From CAILKP01 sp038231815 (GTDB lineage Bacteria; Planctomycetota; Phycisphaerae; Phycisphaerales; UBA1924), in the NCBI GenBank assembly GCA_038231815.1, contig JBBRKQ010000003.1, positions 1 to 64,000 of the forward strand: a stretch of DNA of 64,000 bases, given 5' to 3'. This document shows, piece by piece, positions 53,419 through 62,221 of the stretch. The translations under genes and the position numbers were made by a program. A model generated the notes under the pieces. The model was not told the origin of the DNA. It worked only from the letters and a program-made list of their open reading frames with translations, and did not search any database. Numbering within the stretch: the first letter of the stretch is position 1; each line of letters starts with the position of its first letter.

Positions 53419-54471
53419 ATGCGTCTAGCAGTTGACGTAATGGGTGGCGACAACGCTCCCGACGCGATTCTCAAGGGCTGTGTTCAGTCTCTGCCCGACA
53501 TGGAAGCCGATGAGCAACTGGTGCTCATCGGCGATGAGCCGTACATCCGTGATTGGCTGGCTGAGGCTGGCGTGAAGGATCCCCGCCTGGTCTTTGCTCA
53601 CACCACCGAGATCATCGGCATGGATGAGTCTCCGGTGGAAGCCACCCGCAACAAACGCAACAGCTCTCTGGTGCGCATGGCCGAGATGGCAGCGCCCGAT
53701 GGCGATGCGATCACCAAGCTCAAGGCCGATGCCGTTGTCTCGGCAGGTAACACCGGCGCATGCGTCGCCGCGGCGACGCGGTTCATGCGTCGTTTGCCCG
53801 GCCTTCACCGCCCCGGCATCGTCGTGACGATTCCCACATTTCACGGCCCGGTTGAGCTGTGCGATGCGGGCGCGAACCCAGAGCCTCGGCCGAGTCATCT
53901 GCACCAATACGCCCTGATGGGCGAGACCGTGGCCCGGGTGCTGAACAAGAAAACCAATCCGCGCATCGGCCTTGTGAACATTGGCTCGGAGGAAGGCAAA
54001 GGCACGGACCTGATTCAGGCCACGCACGAGCTGCTAAAGGCTACTCCGAGCATCAATTACATTGGCTATGTCGAGGGCCGCGATTTATTCAGCGGCATCT
54101 GTGATGTGGTGGTGACTGATGGCCTAGTGGGCAACACGCTGCTGAAGATGGCCGAGGGCATGGCATCCAACCTCATCAAGGGCATCTGCCAAGAGGTGAT
54201 CGATGCGGACCCAGACCTGATGCTTCGCCTTGAACCGATCTTCAAGAACATGTTTGAGAAGAACGACTACCACGAGCACGGCGGCGCACCACTCATTGGC
54301 GTGAACGGTATTTGCCTGATCGCCCACGGCTCATCAGAAGCGCGAAGCATTCGCGCAGCGCTCAAGCAGTGCCGCAAGTTTGTACGCTCCGGCATTAACA
54401 ACGCTGTCGTTGCCCGCATCGCTGAAATTGAAGCAATGATGCCGCCCGCTCCGGCCGCTGTCGCGAGCTGA
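53419..54471 (+). CDS. plsX: Phosphate acyltransferase PlsX
   Basis: 350 residues from the ATG at 53419; an in-frame ATG at 53404 is an alternative. The first motif MRLAVDVMGGDNAPDAILKG is typical of PlsX. Others are ADAVVSAGNTGACVAAATRF, PRIGLVNIGSEEGKGTDLIQ, YVEGRDLFSGICDVVVTDGL and GAPLIGVNGICLIAHGSS. The enzyme makes acyl-phosphate from acyl-ACP and starts phosphatidic-acid synthesis with PlsY, at the inner membrane. rpmF is upstream; fabH, often next, is absent. Confidence 0.95.
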   Translation: MRLAVDVMGGDNAPDAILKGCVQSLPDMEADEQLVLIGDEPYIRDWLAEAGVKDPRLVFAHTTEIIGMDESPVEATRNKRNSSLVRMAEMAAPDGDAITKLKADAVVSAGNTGACVAAATRFMRRLPGLHRPGIVVTIPTFHGPVELCDAGANPEPRPSHLHQYALMGETVARVLNKKTNPRIGLVNIGSEEGKGTDLIQATHELLKATPSINYIGYVEGRDLFSGICDVVVTDGLVGNTLLKMAEGMASNLIKGICQEVIDADPDLMLRLEPIFKNMFEKNDYHEHGGAPLIGVNGICLIAHGSSEARSIRAALKQCRKFVRSGINNAVVARIAEIEAMMPPAPAAVAS

Positions 54472-54479
54472 GTGGACAC

Positions 54480-54610
54480 AGAGATCAGCCCAGCGAAACG
54501 TAGAAATGAACGCAGAGCGGAACGCAGCGCGGAACATAAAGCGGAACCAGAGATCAACGTAAAGTTTGCAGAGGATTCAAGACAAGGAACGCGTAGGAAT
54601 ACCAAAGGCA
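54480..54610. repeat. Dispersed pyrimidine/purine-rich element, copy 2
   Basis: Immediately after plsX, a purine-rich stretch on the plus strand. Its reverse complement contains GCGTTCCTTGTCTTGAATCC and TACGTTGATCTCTGGTTCCG, followed by 12-base-period GTTCCGC/GCGTTC motifs. It is an inverted relative of the element at 54830-54950. Confidence 0.55.
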
Positions 54611-54829
54611 AAATTGGCAGGGGCGGCGCTAGATTGATGGGTTGGGGGTGTGAAGCTGTCGCTGTCAGAAATGTTCGTCCAAAGCGGTTAGGCTTGATTG
54701 TCATGCTACTGCGAGTTTGGTAGAGTTAATAGATCGGCCTCGCCACGGGTCAGGGCGAACCGGAAGGAGCACAATTGCCGGCCGGGTCCAAGTGAGTGTG
54801 TCCGTTCAAACCCTTCGCCAACCCTCCTG

Positions 54830-54950
54830 CCTTCCTGCTTTTCTCTGCGTTTCTTGCCTCGAATCCTCCGCGAACTCTGCGTTCACCTCTACGTTCCGCC
54901 TCCATCTCTACATTCCGCGTTCATCTTTACGTTCTGGCCCAACCAAAGCA
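54830..54950. repeat. Dispersed pyrimidine-rich element, copy 3
   Basis: Just before hldE, the plus strand reads GCGTTTCTTGCCTCGAATCC, then TCCGCGAACTCTGCGTTCAC, followed by CTCTACGTTCCGC/CTCTACATTCCGC tandem units of about 12 bases. It is a relative, in opposite orientation, of the copy after plsX. Confidence 0.6.
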
Positions 54951-54966
54951 GGCCGTATCAAAGACC

Positions 54967-56523
54967 ATGTCCACCCTGCTCCACCATCTCGCCCACTTCA
55001 AGCCTTTCACCGCGCTGGTCGTTGGTGATCTCATGCTCGACCGGCTCACCCACGGTGATGTCGATCGGCTCTGCAACGATGCCCCCGTGCCCGTCCTTGC
55101 CGTCAGCCATACCGAGCAGCGCCCCGGAGGTGCCGCCAACGTTTGCCTTGATATGGCCGTCATGTCCGGCACCATCCACTGCTTCGGCGTCGTGGGCAAT
55201 GATGAAGCCGGTGTGGCCCTGACCGCCGAACTCGCATCCCGCCGCATCGGCACCGCCGGTGTGGTGGCGGATGCATCACGCCCCACCACGGTCAAGCAGT
55301 CACTTATCGGTCTGGCCCAGCACCGCCACGCCCAGAAAATGTTCCGGCTTGACTACGAAAGTCGCGAGCCCATCAGCGATATCGTGGCCGATGCCCTCCT
55401 CGCCCGGTTCTCCGCCGCGCTGGCTGGGTGCGATGTCGTCTGTATTGAAGATTACAACAAGGGCGTCTGCACCCCGTACCTCTGCCGCAAGGTCATCGAG
55501 CTTTCCCGTGCTGCCGGCAAGCCCGTGCTTGTAGACCCCGCCGCAATCGCCGACTACTCCAAGTACCGCGGCGCCAGCACCATCACTCCCAATCGCTCGG
55601 AGGCGGAACTCGCCGCCGGCAAACCCAGAGGCGATGCCGCCAAGCCAGAGTCCTACGCAGAGCTTGCTGAAAAGCTCGTCCGTGAGCTGGAGATGGACGC
55701 CGTTGTCATCACGCTCGACAAGCAAGGTGCCATGCTGCTCGAAGCCAGCGGTGATGCCCGTGTCGTTCCCACTGTCGCCCGCCAGGTTTACGACGTCACC
55801 GGTGCCGGCGACATCGTGCTGGCCGCACTTGCCGCTGGCCGCGCCAACGCCATGAGCTGGTTTGATGCCGTCCGCTTTGCCAACGCCGCGGCGGGCCTTG
55901 AGGTCGAGCAATTTGGCGTCGTGCCCATCCCGCTTGACAAAATCCACCGTGACATCCTCTCCCGCGAAAGCCAGTCCGCCGGAAAGCACCGCTCGCTCGA
56001 TGAACTGCTCGTTGAACTCCGAGCACTTCGGGGCAGTACCGGGGGCAGCGCCGGGGGCAGCACCGGGGGCAGCACCGGGGGCAATGGGGGGGCAGCTGAG
56101 TTTAGTGCCAAACAGCCAACCGTTGTCGTAGCGAACGGCTGCTTTGATGTGCTCCATGCCGGTCACGTCTCCCTCCTCCGCCGCGCCGCCGCACTGGGTG
56201 ACTTCCTCGTTGTCGCCATTAACGATGATGCCTCGGTCAAGCGCCTCAAAGGCCCCGATCGCCCCATCTACAACCAGGATGACCGCGCAGCCCTCCTCGG
56301 TGAGCTCGAGTGCGTGTCGGCCGTTGTCGTCTTCTCCGATGACACTCCGGAAAAGCTCATCCGCGCTATCAAGCCCGATGTGCTGGTGAAAGGTGCGCAG
56401 TACGACCTCGACAAAATCCCCGGCGCACGCTTCGTGATCGAACACGGAGGCAAGGTTGAACTTTTAGAAGTTGTGCCCGGCCGGAGCACGACCAGCACCG
56501 TCAGCCGGATACGGTCGGCCTGA
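54967..56523 (+). CDS. hldE: Bifunctional heptose-7-phosphate kinase / heptose-1-phosphate adenylyltransferase HldE
   Basis: 518 residues from the ATG at 54967; the frame continues upstream through a repeat and is probably not translated there. The N-terminal PfkB-type kinase has VVGDLMLDRLTHG, PGGAANVCLDMAVMSG, VCIEDYNKGVC, NRSEAELAAG and the catalytic DVTGAGDIVLAALAAGRANA. The C-terminal nucleotidyltransferase has VVVANGCFDVLHAGHVSLLR (HxGH motif) and GPDRPIYNQDDRAALL with SDDTPEKLIRAIKPDVLVKG. They are joined by a linker with GGS/GGT repeats. Together they make the ADP-heptose precursor of LPS inner core. Other LPS genes are not adjacent. Confidence 0.94.
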   Translation: MSTLLHHLAHFKPFTALVVGDLMLDRLTHGDVDRLCNDAPVPVLAVSHTEQRPGGAANVCLDMAVMSGTIHCFGVVGNDEAGVALTAELASRRIGTAGVVADASRPTTVKQSLIGLAQHRHAQKMFRLDYESREPISDIVADALLARFSAALAGCDVVCIEDYNKGVCTPYLCRKVIELSRAAGKPVLVDPAAIADYSKYRGASTITPNRSEAELAAGKPRGDAAKPESYAELAEKLVRELEMDAVVITLDKQGAMLLEASGDARVVPTVARQVYDVTGAGDIVLAALAAGRANAMSWFDAVRFANAAAGLEVEQFGVVPIPLDKIHRDILSRESQSAGKHRSLDELLVELRALRGSTGGSAGGSTGGSTGGNGGAAEFSAKQPTVVVANGCFDVLHAGHVSLLRRAAALGDFLVVAINDDASVKRLKGPDRPIYNQDDRAALLGELECVSAVVVFSDDTPEKLIRAIKPDVLVKGAQYDLDKIPGARFVIEHGGKVELLEVVPGRSTTSTVSRIRSA

Positions 56524-57030
56524 ACTAAGCGGCCCTCTGGCTTCCTCGGCACTATCGGACCGTGCCCGAATGGCCCACGCGGGCTGCGCAAATCGCATCA
56601 AGCCACACACGCATACAAGCTGCCACGTCGCAAACGCGAACTCCCAGCGAATGGTGGCCCCAACCATGAAACACGAAACCGCCACGGCGGCAAGCGGCAC
56701 CAAGCCAACAACCCACGATCTTGTGTCGTGCGCAAGCACCAAAGCAAGCAGCAGTGAACTCGGCAGCGAAGTAACCACCAGCCGCAGCAGATTTTCGGTC
56801 ACCCCGGGGTGCGACAACTGTCGGTCATTCAGCCAATCCAAGCCAGAGCCCGCAAGCACCGGGAACGCCGCCGCCACAAGCACGACGCACCACGCGGTAC
56901 CACGCCGGGCAGCCGCAGCCCGGATCCGGTAAAACAACACGTAAAAAACGATCGCGTTCACTACGGCAGCCGCACCAAAGGGTGGCATGACTCTCGCCAA
57001 AGGATCAAAATGTGCTGCAAGTAACTCCAT
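56464..57030 (-). CDS. Hypothetical polytopic membrane protein
   Basis: 188 residues from the ATG at 57030. About four to five hydrophobic segments: VVNAIVFYVLFYRI, AWCVVLVAAAFPVLAG, RLVVTSLPSSLLLALVLAH, WVVGLVPLAAVAVSCFMVGA and TWQLVCVCGLMRFAQP. The last 60 bases overlap the hldE end on the opposite strand, which lowers confidence in the C-terminus. No family was recognised. Confidence 0.6.
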   Translation of the reverse strand: MELLAAHFDPLARVMPPFGAAAVVNAIVFYVLFYRIRAAAARRGTAWCVVLVAAAFPVLAGSGLDWLNDRQLSHPGVTENLLRLVVTSLPSSLLLALVLAHDTRSWVVGLVPLAAVAVSCFMVGATIRWEFAFATWQLVCVCGLMRFAQPAWAIRARSDSAEEARGPLSSGRPYPADGAGRAPAGHNF

Positions 57031-57365
57031 GAGCCATACGCCGGTAAGACAACACCGAACATTCCCGGCAACACACCGGGGATGCAATCCAGCCGGGGAA
57101 CCGGCCATTTCACACCCGGCCTCCGAACGAACACATTGCCGCTTGTTCACGGCCAAGTTCTGACCTTTCTGACCGCTTCTAATCGGCTAAAAAGATCCGC
57201 TCCATCGGCACCGTTCCGGACTCTTGACCTTTTCAGTTGCTGCGGACAGTCAAAAAAGCCCGCGGCTACCAAACAGCCAGCCAAGCGGACAAGGCACAGA
57301 AGTTCTCAGTCCGGGCCGCTCTTGGCCCTATCCTGCCGCACGGTAAGGCTTACCACACCGTCCAC

Positions 57366-57450
57366 GGGCCCGTGGCGAAATGGCAGACGCAGCGGACTTA
57401 AAATCCGCAGACTTTAATCGGTCATGTGGGTTCAATTCCCACCGGGCTCA
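57366..57450 (+). tRNA. tRNA-Leu (anticodon TAA)
   Basis: A long (class II) cloverleaf. The acceptor GGGCCCG pairs with CGGGCTC (one G-T pair), the anticodon stem GCGGA/TCCGC carries loop CTTAAAA with anticodon TAA, the long variable arm spans AGACTTTAATCGGTCAT, and the T-arm is GTGGG-TTCAATT-CCCAC. CCA is not encoded; the discriminator is A. 85 nt. Confidence 0.95.
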
Positions 57451-58003
57451 CTTGGTTTTTACTTGGGACGCAGCAAAGCGTTGGAAATAAAAATGGCTGA
57501 CCAAAGCCGCTCCACTTCTGAGCATTCTTCGGACTGCATGCCCATTCTGGCATAATCCTCTCATCGGGCGCATGGCACGTAATTTGGACTGCCGCACCGC
57601 TGGCCCTCGCATCGAACCGGTCCCCCCCTCACAGCTGCGGCGACTTTGCCGACTCTCACCCTTCACACCCGTGCTGCCGCAACTTAGGCGGGGCGGGTCG
57701 CTGCTCACGCACACCAAATCCGGCTCCGCACGCGTTACCAACAACGCAATGACGCCAGCGGCATCCTCATCGCCGCCGGCTCACTGCTCGCAAACCGTAT
57801 CGCTAACGTGCGCACATTCATGGCCAAGGTTCACCAAGCCTGCAACCGGAACTGCCCCCCCCAAACCAACCTCGCCCGCAATCACATAAATTGCTCGGCA
57901 ATTGGGTGAGTCCGCTGGCAGGAAGCTGCCGTACAGACAAGCAGCACCCCCGCCGCTCTGCTATGTCCATGCCGGTCGGCGGAGATCACCGGAGCCCACG
58001 CCA
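57451..58003. other. Intergenic region, no gene seen
   Basis: About 550 bases after tRNA-Leu. A 105-codon plus-strand frame (57572-57889) reads through but has no ribosome-binding site and an unconvincing translation. No hairpin with a T-run was identified after the tRNA. Confidence 0.3.
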
Positions 58004-59038
58004 ATGAATCGCCGAGGCATGACATTTATTGAACTGATCGTGGTGGTGCTTTCAATCGCCGCGATTGTCGCAGTCTTGATCGCCTTGAATCCACCCAGGC
58101 GCCCCGGCAGCAGCAGACAGATCAAAGATGCTAATCAAGTGCGGCAAACCATGTTGGCGATGATTTCCTGGTCCATCAACAACAAGGATCTCTATCCGCT
58201 TCCCTCAGCGATTGATCGCAACAACACAACCGTGCCCGGGCCGGGGCCGGACCAAGATCAGGCCGGTCACGCTGGTAAAGACAATACCGGCAACCTGCTC
58301 TCAATCCTGATTTGGAACGGCTCGATCACGCCTGAGTTATTCATAAGCCCAGCGGAGGTTTCACCCAGTGTGCGAGTGGATGACGATTACCAGACGCAGA
58401 ATCCAAAGGCCTGCACCGTCGGCGGCGGCAGCGATGCACTGTGGGACCCCGGCTTCTCCGGCACCGCCGCACCGGAAGAGGGCCAAGGCGACGCCGAAAA
58501 CACCCCGCGAAGAGCCAAGGGTACATCAAACAACTCCTACGCCCAGGCCCTGATGCTGGGCGGCACCGCCCGCAGCGCGGCGTGGAGGAACACATTCACT
58601 CCCACAGAGGCCGTCTTCGGCAATCGCGGCCCGCTTTACCAAGGTGTCACCGGGAATGATGTCGCACCCTCGCCGCACCCCGGCGTCTGGACGCTTGCTC
58701 CCGGAGCAGTGGGCACAAATTCCAACACGCTCGCCATCCACGGAGGTCGCAACACGTGGGAGGGCAACATCGGCTATAACGACTGCCACGTGAACTTTGA
58801 GACGAGGCCAGATCCCGTCGAGACCACCTATCGCAGCCTCACGGCCAAGGGTGTGCAAACCCGCAGCGACAATCTGTTCGTTGATGAATCCGATGAGGAT
58901 AACCGCATCGCAGGCTCAACCCCGGCCACCGCGTTCATGCACAACACCAACAACTGGCTCCGACCCATCGCGCGGGTGCTGGCAACCAGCGGGGTGGATA
59001 AGAAGCCCGTGTACACCATCACGCGGTGGGTTGATTGA
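58004..59038 (+). CDS. Type II secretion / pilin-like protein with prepilin N-terminus
   Basis: 344 residues from the ATG at 58004. The N-terminus MNRRGMTFIELIVVVLSIAA is a class III prepilin leader: cleavage after RRG leaves MTFIEL at the start of the mature helix, with Glu at position 5. The long helix is followed by DANQVRQTMLAMISWSINNK, then a globular part with NAIHGGRNTWEGNIGYNDCH-like text (LAIHGGRNTWEGNIGYNDCH) near the end. Such pseudopilins with an H-X9-DG-like end are numerous in planctomycetes (DUF1559-type). No secretion genes are adjacent. The role is unknown. Confidence 0.85.
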   Translation: MNRRGMTFIELIVVVLSIAAIVAVLIALNPPRRPGSSRQIKDANQVRQTMLAMISWSINNKDLYPLPSAIDRNNTTVPGPGPDQDQAGHAGKDNTGNLLSILIWNGSITPELFISPAEVSPSVRVDDDYQTQNPKACTVGGGSDALWDPGFSGTAAPEEGQGDAENTPRRAKGTSNNSYAQALMLGGTARSAAWRNTFTPTEAVFGNRGPLYQGVTGNDVAPSPHPGVWTLAPGAVGTNSNTLAIHGGRNTWEGNIGYNDCHVNFETRPDPVETTYRSLTAKGVQTRSDNLFVDESDEDNRIAGSTPATAFMHNTNNWLRPIARVLATSGVDKKPVYTITRWVD

Positions 59039-59148
59039 CCTCACTGTCCGGCGGCGGAGTGTTCGATGGCGATTCCGAGCGTTCAGCCTCAACCTCATCC
59101 GGCCGCCAACCCACCGCTACCTCACGCAGCGACTTGCTTCATATCTAT

Positions 59149-59169
59149 CAATTTGGCCATTTGGCCATT
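59149..59169. repeat. TTTGGCCATTTGGCCATT element
   Basis: Two tandem TTTGGCCAT units in the convergent spacer between the pseudopilin and glucosidase genes. The same unit occurs upstream of ruvB and purD. Confidence 0.65.
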
Positions 59170-59173
59170 ATCC

Positions 59174-61849
59174 TCACACACCCACTCCCTTCTCATTCGC
59201 CCCAATCATGATCTGCGCGATCAGCCCCGTCCAGCCGGTCTGATGGCTCGCCCCACATCCGCGGCCAGTATCGCCGTGAAAATACTCGTGAAACGGGATC
59301 AAATCCCGCCAGTGCGGGTCATTCTGGAACAGCTCGCACTCACCAAACACCGCACGCCTGCCCTGCTCATCGCGCAGGAACAAGCTTGTCAGCCTCCGGC
59401 TAATCTCGCATGAAACCTGCTCCAGGTTCATCATCTTGCCCGAACCAGTCGGGCACTCAATCTGAAATGAATCGCCGTAATACAGGTGATACTGCCGCAG
59501 CGCGTACACGATCAGCGTGTTGACAGGCAACCAAATTGGCCCGCGCCAGTTTGAGTTACCACCAAACACATCAGTCATAGATTCGCCCGGTTCATAATCC
59601 AGCGTGTAGCGCTGCCCATCAATATTCAGATTCAGCGGGTTGTCTTTGTGGTACTTCGAGACCGACCGTACACCGTGCGGCGACAAAAACTCTTTCTCAT
59701 CAAGCATGTACCCCAGCATTTGTCGCAGCTGCTCGTGCCGCACCGGGCTCAGAATCACCGAATTGTTAGGCCCGGGCTTAACCATCGGTCCCACGCTCTC
59801 AATCAAGTCCGGCTTGTGGCTGATGAACCACTCCCGCCGGCGATGAAACTCCGGGTACCGATCAAAGATGTCCGCCCGCACCGTTGATGCTCCAAACAGC
59901 GGTACAAATCCCACCATCGTGCGTGCCCGCACCGGGATCGGATCCAAATGGTCCGACAGCAAGTGGTCATAAAAGAAACCGTCCTTGGCATCCCACAGCG
60001 AGTTCTTCGGGTCCTTCAAACTGTTCAGGGCATTGGCGATGTAAACATAATGCTCCCAGAACTTACTCGCAGAGTCCTCGTACGCCGCATTTTTTTCAGC
60101 CAGCAGCAGCGCCGTCGTCAGCATGCTCTTGGCAAACGCCGCCATCCAGCTTGTGCCATCGGCCTGGCCCAGCATAAAGCCCGGCGGCAGCTTGTCACGG
60201 TCAAAGGCTCCGATGTTGTCCATCCCAAGAAATCCACCCTGAAATATGTTCTTCCCGTGCGAGTCCTTGCGATTGACCCACCACGTAAAGTTCAGCATCA
60301 TCTTGTGAAACACGCGCTCCAGGAACGCGTAGTCCGCAACACCCGTCTGCTGCAGCTCAACATCAAACACCGTGCGGGCCGCCAGCGCCAGCACCGGCGG
60401 GTTCACGGCATGAAAATCCCACTCATACGCCGGAATCTGCCCGTTAGGGTGCATGTACCATTCGCGCAGCATCAGCAGTATCTGGTCCTTGGCAAACTGC
60501 GGGTCAACCCGCGCCAGCGTAATGCAGTGAAACCCCAGATCCCACGATGCAAACCACGGAAACTCCCACTTGTCCGGCATCGAGATCACATCGCGCGTGA
60601 ACAAATGACCCCAATCACTGTTCCGCGCATCCTTGCGGTTCGGTGGTGGCGGCGGCAGTGATGGGTCACCCTCCAACCAATCACTCACCACATAGTGGTA
60701 GTACTGTTTCGACCACAGCATCCCGGCAAATGCCTGGCGCGTGATCATCTTTGAATCACAGCACAGGTGGGCCGGCAGCACCGCATCATAAAACGCGTCG
60801 GCCTCGGCAATGCGCTCGGCCAGCAGCTTGTCAAAGTCCGCGAACGGGTTAGTCAGTAGCTTCCCGTCCCCGCACGCGGCAAACCGCAGATCAATCGTCA
60901 CAGTCTTGCCGGCCGGAACCGTGCGCTTGTATCGCGCGGCCGCTTTGGTCCCGGTCTGGCTGGGGTTCACCACATCACGCTTGCCATCAATCAGGTAGCT
61001 GTGAAACGCATCTTTCAAGTACGGCGTTGCCGAGGGCGAGCCCGAGAGCCGCTCACAGTTCGTCTCGTTCTCCGTAAACAGCAATTCATTAGCCTCGGAG
61101 CAGTACAGCACCGTCTCACCCAACGACCGGTGCAGGGTCGAAATCGCAAACGTGCCCTCCCCACCAAATGTTTTCGCGCGTGCCACCGGTCGCCGGTTGT
61201 CACGTCCCCAGCTCCAGGTGTTGCGAAACCACACCGTCGGCAGCATCTCAATTTCCGCAGCCTCCGGCCCGCGATTGCTGATGCTGATCCGGATCAAAAT
61301 ATCCTCAGCTCCCGCCTTAGCGTACTCAACCTGCACATCAAAGTACCGGTGCTCATCAAAGATCCCGGTGTCAACCAGTTCAAACTCACGCTGAGACCTG
61401 TCGCGCGATCGGTTCTCTCGCACCAAATGGTCATACGGGTACGCCGCGTGCGGGTACTTGTACACGTACTTCATGTACGAGTGTGTTGGCGTGCTGTCAA
61501 GGTAAAAGTAGTACTCCTTAACATCCTCGCCATGGTTCCCCTCAGCTCCAGTAAGCCCGAACATCCGCTCTTTTAGGATCGGGTCCTTCCCGTTCCACAT
61601 CGCCAGCGCGAAGCACAGATACTGATGACGATCGCAAATTCCCGCGATCCCATCTTCATCCCATCGGTTCGCCCGCGAGCGGGCATGGTCATGCGGGAAA
61701 TAGTCCCACGCGGCGCCGTCCTTGCTGTAATCTTCACGAACCGTGCCCCATGCACGTTCAGAAACAAACGGCCCCCACCGGTTCCAGTGCCCCTGCTGAG
61801 ATTTGTTCATCGCCAGTCGTTTGCCCTCGGCAGTGTCGTACATATTCAT
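59174..61849 (-). CDS. GH63/MGH1-like glucosidase
   Basis: 891 residues from the ATG at 61849; an ATG at 61843 is an alternative, and the frame before these is probably not translated. The N-terminus has WNRWGPFVSERAWGTVREDY and AWDYFPHDHARSRANRWDED, a conserved block of this large bacterial family. The alpha/alpha-barrel has DWGHLFTRDVISMPDKWEFP, FASWDLGFHCITLARVDPQF, GQIPAYEWDFHAVNPPVLAL and FGGNSNWRGPIWLPVNTLIV. The E/D residues in these blocks are the likely acid and base. It would cleave glucosides, possibly glucosylglycerate or mannosylglycerate-type solutes; the substrate is unproven. It is convergent with the pseudopilin gene. No signal peptide is seen. Confidence 0.85.
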   Translation of the reverse strand: MNMYDTAEGKRLAMNKSQQGHWNRWGPFVSERAWGTVREDYSKDGAAWDYFPHDHARSRANRWDEDGIAGICDRHQYLCFALAMWNGKDPILKERMFGLTGAEGNHGEDVKEYYFYLDSTPTHSYMKYVYKYPHAAYPYDHLVRENRSRDRSQREFELVDTGIFDEHRYFDVQVEYAKAGAEDILIRISISNRGPEAAEIEMLPTVWFRNTWSWGRDNRRPVARAKTFGGEGTFAISTLHRSLGETVLYCSEANELLFTENETNCERLSGSPSATPYLKDAFHSYLIDGKRDVVNPSQTGTKAAARYKRTVPAGKTVTIDLRFAACGDGKLLTNPFADFDKLLAERIAEADAFYDAVLPAHLCCDSKMITRQAFAGMLWSKQYYHYVVSDWLEGDPSLPPPPPNRKDARNSDWGHLFTRDVISMPDKWEFPWFASWDLGFHCITLARVDPQFAKDQILLMLREWYMHPNGQIPAYEWDFHAVNPPVLALAARTVFDVELQQTGVADYAFLERVFHKMMLNFTWWVNRKDSHGKNIFQGGFLGMDNIGAFDRDKLPPGFMLGQADGTSWMAAFAKSMLTTALLLAEKNAAYEDSASKFWEHYVYIANALNSLKDPKNSLWDAKDGFFYDHLLSDHLDPIPVRARTMVGFVPLFGASTVRADIFDRYPEFHRRREWFISHKPDLIESVGPMVKPGPNNSVILSPVRHEQLRQMLGYMLDEKEFLSPHGVRSVSKYHKDNPLNLNIDGQRYTLDYEPGESMTDVFGGNSNWRGPIWLPVNTLIVYALRQYHLYYGDSFQIECPTGSGKMMNLEQVSCEISRRLTSLFLRDEQGRRAVFGECELFQNDPHWRDLIPFHEYFHGDTGRGCGASHQTGWTGLIAQIMIGANEKGVGV

Positions 61850-62221
61850 AGAAGAGTCCAAGCCAAAGAGTGCTGGCAGAGTCGATTTATAAAAACACGA
61901 ACCGCCGCGTCTGGCAGCAATTGCTTTCATTCGCAGGTTGAACCATAGCAAAGCCTTTGCCCTGCGGCGTACAACAGTGAGCTTCGCCCGATACCTCGCC
62001 CAAACCCACAATCTCCCTTCGTGAGCAAACTTGGCACGGGGCCAGCGCCGTTCCCGGAACAATCAAACCTGCTGAGTAACCCCGATCAATAATCCTCCAC
62101 AAGTACTCGGCCCTCGTGCAATCGTGCTGTCGCATGGATAAGCGCCAAAGACACTCAAAGATCGCCGCATTATCTTCATCTGTTTTTGCCAACTCTTACC
62201 CGCTCCAAACCGGAACACACT
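61850..62221. other. Divergent spacer between glucosidase and transketolase
   Basis: About 370 bases between two divergent genes, expected to hold both promoters. No gene-like frame in it was convincing. No clear operator or promoter pair could be fixed. Confidence 0.3.

Noticed and set aside
54796..54966. N-terminal extension of HldE
   Set aside because: It is translated from a dispersed repeat; the kinase domain starts at the ATG at 54967.
57031..57156. Longer start for the membrane protein next to hldE
   Set aside because: The upstream part has no hydrophobic character or ribosome-binding site; the ATG at 57030 starts the first membrane region.
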